Shown piece by piece: positions 43,775 to 47,325 of a stretch of DNA of 47,325 nucleotides. The translations under genes and the position numbers were made by a program. The DNA is taken from positions 1 through 47,325 of the forward strand of contig WOGZ01000262.1 in assembly GCA_009733775.1 (NCBI GenBank), in the 5' to 3' direction. Origin of the DNA: Alectoria sarmentosa (Eukaryota > Ascomycota > Lecanoromycetes > Lecanorales > Parmeliaceae). The notes beneath the pieces were generated by a model. It did no database searches. It was not told where the DNA came from and saw nothing but the letters and a program-made list of their open reading frames with translations. Position 1 is the first letter of the stretch. Each line of letters opens with the position of its first letter.

Positions 43775-44655
43775 ATGCCTAAGCTAGTTGATCTCCCTGA
43801 CGAGATGCTCGTTGATATCATAGCAAACGTCAAACACGAAGACATTGAAGTTTCTATTCTAGCTTGAAAAACATTGTACAGAATCGGGGTAACAATTCAA
43901 AGAAGCATTTAGAGCTGAAGAAGAGCTACGGTACCGTCATCTGTGGCGACACTTTGACCGACGGTACTCCCACCGTCAACACCCTCTCACTTCTTCGGGA
44001 CATCATCATCGAGGAACATTTCATCTCCATCCAAGTAAAATGATAATCGACCAATGCTCTCCCTGTTGCGATGAGCCCGACAATCAATTCGCCATCCACG
44101 GAGCCGATGAGCATTCAAAGCAAATCTCCAAGAACATCCCCAATGGAATCGTAAACGAGGTCCCCGATATACTCGAATGATCTCCTTACTATGAGTATTG
44201 TGTACATGGCTCCATGACTGTGGAAGAGGACAATGGAGACTTCTTCAGGGAGACTTCTAGAGCGCCGGAATTTGGGATACACAAGGAGTCACCCATCACC
44301 TTATTCCTCACCCTACTCCTGAACCTGCAAAGTCCCGAATGTGACTATGCCTCCAGCGGTGAAACATAGCTCATCGATTCAACGCTGAGGAGAAATGCCT
44401 TGAGACGCGCCTATATACCCAGCGACCAGCATACCCTCGGAGGCGCCGACCAGTATCAGCATCCATTTGCGGTGGCCCCACCAAGCACGAGCTTCGAGAA
44501 TCCCAAAGCATACGTTGGGAGTCTATCACTACATGATCTCTTCGGAAGCAGGGTCATGGGCTTCGCTGGTCTTCTACGGCCTACAAGATGTATGTATTTA
44601 TGGAATGACGAGCTGCAGAAGTCCAACTGGAAAAAACTCGACTTCTTGCGACTTT
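43775..44655 (+). pseudogene. F-box protein pseudogene
   Basis: The start (MPKLVDLPDEMLVDIIANVKHEDIE) matches the N-terminal F-box of a large ascomycete F-box family (L-P-x-E-x-L-x-x-I-x). After 30 codons a TGA stands where the family usually has Cys. A shift of frame then gives KKHLELKKSYGTVICGD and LSLLRDIIIEEHFISI, matching the family's next segment, and ends in another stop. Later scraps, ESPITLFLTLLLNLQSPEC and a 75-codon open piece at 44400-44655, fit the body of the same protein. At least two stops and two frame changes show it is dead. The mutations are not concentrated in TpA changes, so RIP is not the obvious cause. Confidence 0.7.
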
Positions 44656-46087
44656 AGTTGTGAATAAGACACATAGAAATCCTCGACGACGAAGATGGAG
44701 GACAAACTGAACGACGCCTCCCTTTTAGTCGAAAACAGAACAGCAGGATGCCTTGCGCCAAGTGATAGTCAAGAAGCATCATTGAAGCGCTTCTGAAACG
44801 TGCCAGTCACATTATCGCCACCCTCTCCACAACGGGTAGGGCGAAAGCTCCTCCGATATCAGTATTCGCAGGCTCAAGCTTCGGGAGCAGTCAGAGGGGA
44901 ATTCAAGTCCTCCAGAAACTTCGAATCGATTACGAATTATCCACCACTTTCAAGAAGCACGAGCAAAGAAACTCGTCTGCTAGGATATATCATGGCTAGA
45001 TGTGCCTGGTGAGTAGGAGCAAGAGCAAAGTGACGGGAAACATGAAGTTAAAACATTCGGTATAACCTGAGCACTGATGGCTGTGACAGCAACGGCCATG
45101 CATATAGATGCTTTCGTGATCTGCATGCTGATACAAATATTCAGGAAGGTAGAGTTCTGTGGTGAAGCGTAATTTCAGCGAACATGCAACCTACAGCTGT
45201 AGCCTAGGGGTCTATTTCGGCTCTAGCGCCGACGGTCACGTGAACCTTAAGTAAGCCGCCCCACCCTTGGCGCCTCAGCCAGAGACCAACTTACATACAA
45301 CCTCACAATGACGCTGCTCACTTGACAACGATTGCACTACCCACTCCATGCAAGATCATCTGCAGGTACCAACGAACTTGTGGGTCGGAAGGGTAGGCTG
45401 CAGTAGGGCATTCATTGTCAAGGAGCGGTTCTCGAGGACAAAAAACGACGTCGTGCCATGCGCGCGTGCCACCATCTGTCTCACCTGACTTTCACCATCG
45501 ACAACGGCCTTTTCCATTCCTCAGCTGCCTATAGATTTATACAGCGAGAATATCCGCAAAACCAAAGCCGGCCAATGCGCTTTTTTAAAATTTTGAACTC
45601 CATTCGAGCGAGCATGTTCGTCGCCGAGATTGTGGGTTTCTCGATTATTCATCATTATCGCTCGAGTAAGACATTTCGTTTCGCACATGAGCAATTCACG
45701 ACACCTTTCCGGTGCATCTTCTTTACGAGTGATGATCGGTGGCTATACAGCGTGACCGAGCAACATGACCTGCTGCCATGGTATGTCGTCTCTCCCCGTC
45801 GCCCACTTGTCCGTTTCCCTACTCCTGCTTGCTTCATACTGTCGTTACCATCATCGCCGCCGTCGTTGCAGCTTCATATATGCTGCTCACAATTTGACAC
45901 CTCACCAATCTCTATATACAAATCTGCTTATCAAATCCTCCCCTCGACTCCTGCCTTTTTTTCGTCGTTTCCTATATACAGACCCACTCAACGCAACCCC
46001 ATCCGTCTCCCCCTTGCCACCACGACGCTTCATCTCCCATCCGCCGCACTTCCTACTCCCCAACCCCCAACCCCAAACCAAAAAAAA
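44656..46087. other. Intergenic region upstream of the low-complexity protein gene
   Basis: About 1.4 kb. Pieces near 44656-45010 may be the tail of the F-box pseudogene. The frame leading into the next gene is open from 45458, but its N-terminal 210 codons look like CT-rich leader DNA, with TATATA motifs at 45912-45918 and 45972-45978. Confidence 0.45.
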
Positions 46088-46807
46088 ATGTGCATCCCCC
46101 ACATCGACATCATCCCCACCCCCGCACCAACCCATCGCCATCAGAAAGGGCCCCTCCCCCGAATCCCCCTCTCAATCGAATCCATCAAACCGCCAGAAAC
46201 GAACTACGTCTCCTTCTCCCCCAAAATCATCTACCGCGCGCCATCCAGCCCGCGCCGCAGCTCTCTGCCGCCAACGCACCGACCGAAATGCGAACGGTCG
46301 CCCGAGGTGGAGTTTCTGGGCGGGTTCATCGCGGGGAGGGAAGCGCTCGTTAGGGAGCAAGATAGGGAGAAGGGGAGGAGGGCGGCGCCGCCAGTAGCAG
46401 CAGCACCTATCCCTATACCGGTTCCTGCACCTCCTCCTCCTCCTCCTCCACCACCCCCAGTCCAGCCACCACCTCCCCCTCCCCCGGCGCCACCAATCCC
46501 CCGCCAACACCACCACCACCACCACCGCTCACATTCCCATTCCTCCTCCCCCTCCTCCTCCTCCTCCTCCTCATCCCATTCCCGCTACAGCCTGCGCGCG
46601 CTACGAGGCCGAGTCAGCATCCTCTGGGATCGCGTCAACGGGTTGGAGCAGTGGCGAGACAGAGAGGCGCAGCGGAGGGCGAGGAACTGTGCAGCGCAGC
46701 GTAGGGCGAGGAATTTGGCAGCGCAGCGGAGGGAGAGGAGTTGGGAGCGGAGGAGGAGGATGGGGTGGGGGTTAGGGGAGGCGGGGATGAGGGGGAGGGG
46801 GAGGTAG
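46088..46807 (+). CDS. Low-complexity Pro/His/Ser-rich protein
   Basis: 239 residues from the ATG at 46088 (context AAAATGTG, after a CT-rich leader). The N-terminal 80 residues (MCIPHIDIIPTPAPTHRH, SIESIKPPETNYVSFSPKIIYR) look structured enough to be a real protein start. They are followed by VEFLGGFIAGREALVREQ. Then come a run of 11 Pro, further Pro runs, six His, and a nine-Ser stretch. The tail is Arg-rich and repeats AAQRRARN(L/C)AAQRR, probably a basic coiled coil. I do not recognise the family. The in-frame extension upstream to 45458 is considered leader. Confidence is limited because GC-rich microsatellites can mimic coding sequence. Confidence 0.55.
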   Translation: MCIPHIDIIPTPAPTHRHQKGPLPRIPLSIESIKPPETNYVSFSPKIIYRAPSSPRRSSLPPTHRPKCERSPEVEFLGGFIAGREALVREQDREKGRRAAPPVAAAPIPIPVPAPPPPPPPPPPVQPPPPPPPAPPIPRQHHHHHHRSHSHSSSPSSSSSSSSHSRYSLRALRGRVSILWDRVNGLEQWRDREAQRRARNCAAQRRARNLAAQRRERSWERRRRMGWGLGEAGMRGRGR

Positions 46808-47325
46808 TAGGGCTGATCGGAGCGAGAGACATGGCCCGTCTACTTACAATCAAACGCAAAGACAACGGCCCAGAAAATCCCAATCCCAACCCCAGCAACC
46901 AACGAGCCACTCACCTCCGTTTGCCAATATAAATATCCAGACTGCTCGCTCGCTACATTGTGGGGGACCGTCTCGTGCTCAAGTCGCCCCCAGTGCATAA
47001 TGCCTACCGCACAAAATTAATTCCCCTTTTCCATCACAAAACCCCGCGCCCCCTCCTCTCTCGCCAGTGTCATGACCAAACACCCCCCCCCCCCTCTTGT
47101 TATGAATGAATGAAAGAAAGAAAGAAAGAAAGAAACCCTATCGACACCAATCAAATCACAGCATCCACATCCATTCTCCCCCCCTCCCTCCCCATCATCA
47201 TTCCCACATCATCATTGCTCTCCCCAATCATCCCCCAATACACGCAAGCATCATCAACCGACTCACTCCTCTCATTTTCCATATACAAATCTCACTCCCC
47301 CCCCTCTCCTCTCTCCTCTCTCCTC
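46808..47325. other. Low-complexity intergenic end of the window
   Basis: Holds a GAAT/GAAA tetranucleotide repeat (47104-47136), poly-C runs (47083-47094, 47297-47304) and CT-rich tracts up to the right edge. No gene is seen. Confidence 0.7.

Noticed and set aside
47104..47136. Possible telomere-proximal repeat at the right end
   Set aside because: The GAAT/GAAA units are a plain microsatellite; no TTAGGG array is present at either end of the window.

Overview
The window reads as nuclear DNA of a filamentous ascomycete (Pezizomycotina). The evidence is short spliceosomal introns (45-95 bp, GT...AG), purine-ATGG start contexts, fungal-specific gene families (Ser/Thr-rich wall proteins, a PIR-type GPI protein, F-box families), and an AT-rich block that carries the marks of repeat-induced point mutation (RIP). 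I cannot fix the class or genus from the sequence alone.

Layout. Positions 1 to about 5640 are a gene-free AT-rich block. Its left part (1-4489) is a minus-strand Ty3/Gypsy LTR retrotransposon. Protease, reverse transcriptase and RNase H can still be read through stop codons of RIP type, and the integrase end lies beyond the left edge. Positions 4490-5640 are an even more AT-rich spacer. GC-normal gene space starts sharply near 5640. It opens with two minus-strand genes: an F-box protein with three exons and a secreted HExxH metallopeptidase with four exons. A plus-strand series follows: a 1140-residue secreted Ser/Thr-rich wall-type protein with a recent 219-bp internal duplication, an SH3BGR/thioredoxin-fold protein, LSM2 (four exons), the DNA cross-link repair nuclease PSO2/SNM1, and a second Ser/Thr-rich extracellular-type protein.

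The most interesting part is 22.3-25.2 kb together with 36.0-37.2 kb, a small dispersed family of DEDD-type 3'-5' exonuclease genes. Copy A (22932-24258) has intact catalytic motifs I and III, but a 15-bp minisatellite sits between motif I and motif II. One of its 20 units is 2 bp short, which throws the last two thirds of the enzyme out of frame. Copy B (24340-25145) is a decayed tandem relic made of the copied upstream region plus a C-terminal scrap. Copy C (36419-37216) is an intact open frame, but it has replaced acidic residues in motifs I and III and so looks like a pseudoenzyme.

The rest holds a PIR-motif GPI-type wall protein (25803), a multi-pass membrane protein (29194-30649), a MYND-finger protein (minus, 31441-32070), a four-exon PHO84/GIT1-like phosphate-family transporter (minus, 38777-40898), an F-box pseudogene (43775-44655) and a Pro/His/Ser-rich low-complexity protein (46088-46807). 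Intergenic space is unusually large from 32 to 36.4 kb and from 40.9 to 46 kb. It carries a diverged tandem repeat of about 140 bp, a pentanucleotide microsatellite and several long poly-C runs. I found no complete tRNA, rRNA or CRISPR array.

Exon borders were inferred by eye from reading-frame continuity, splice consensus and family resemblance. No alignment or search was run.
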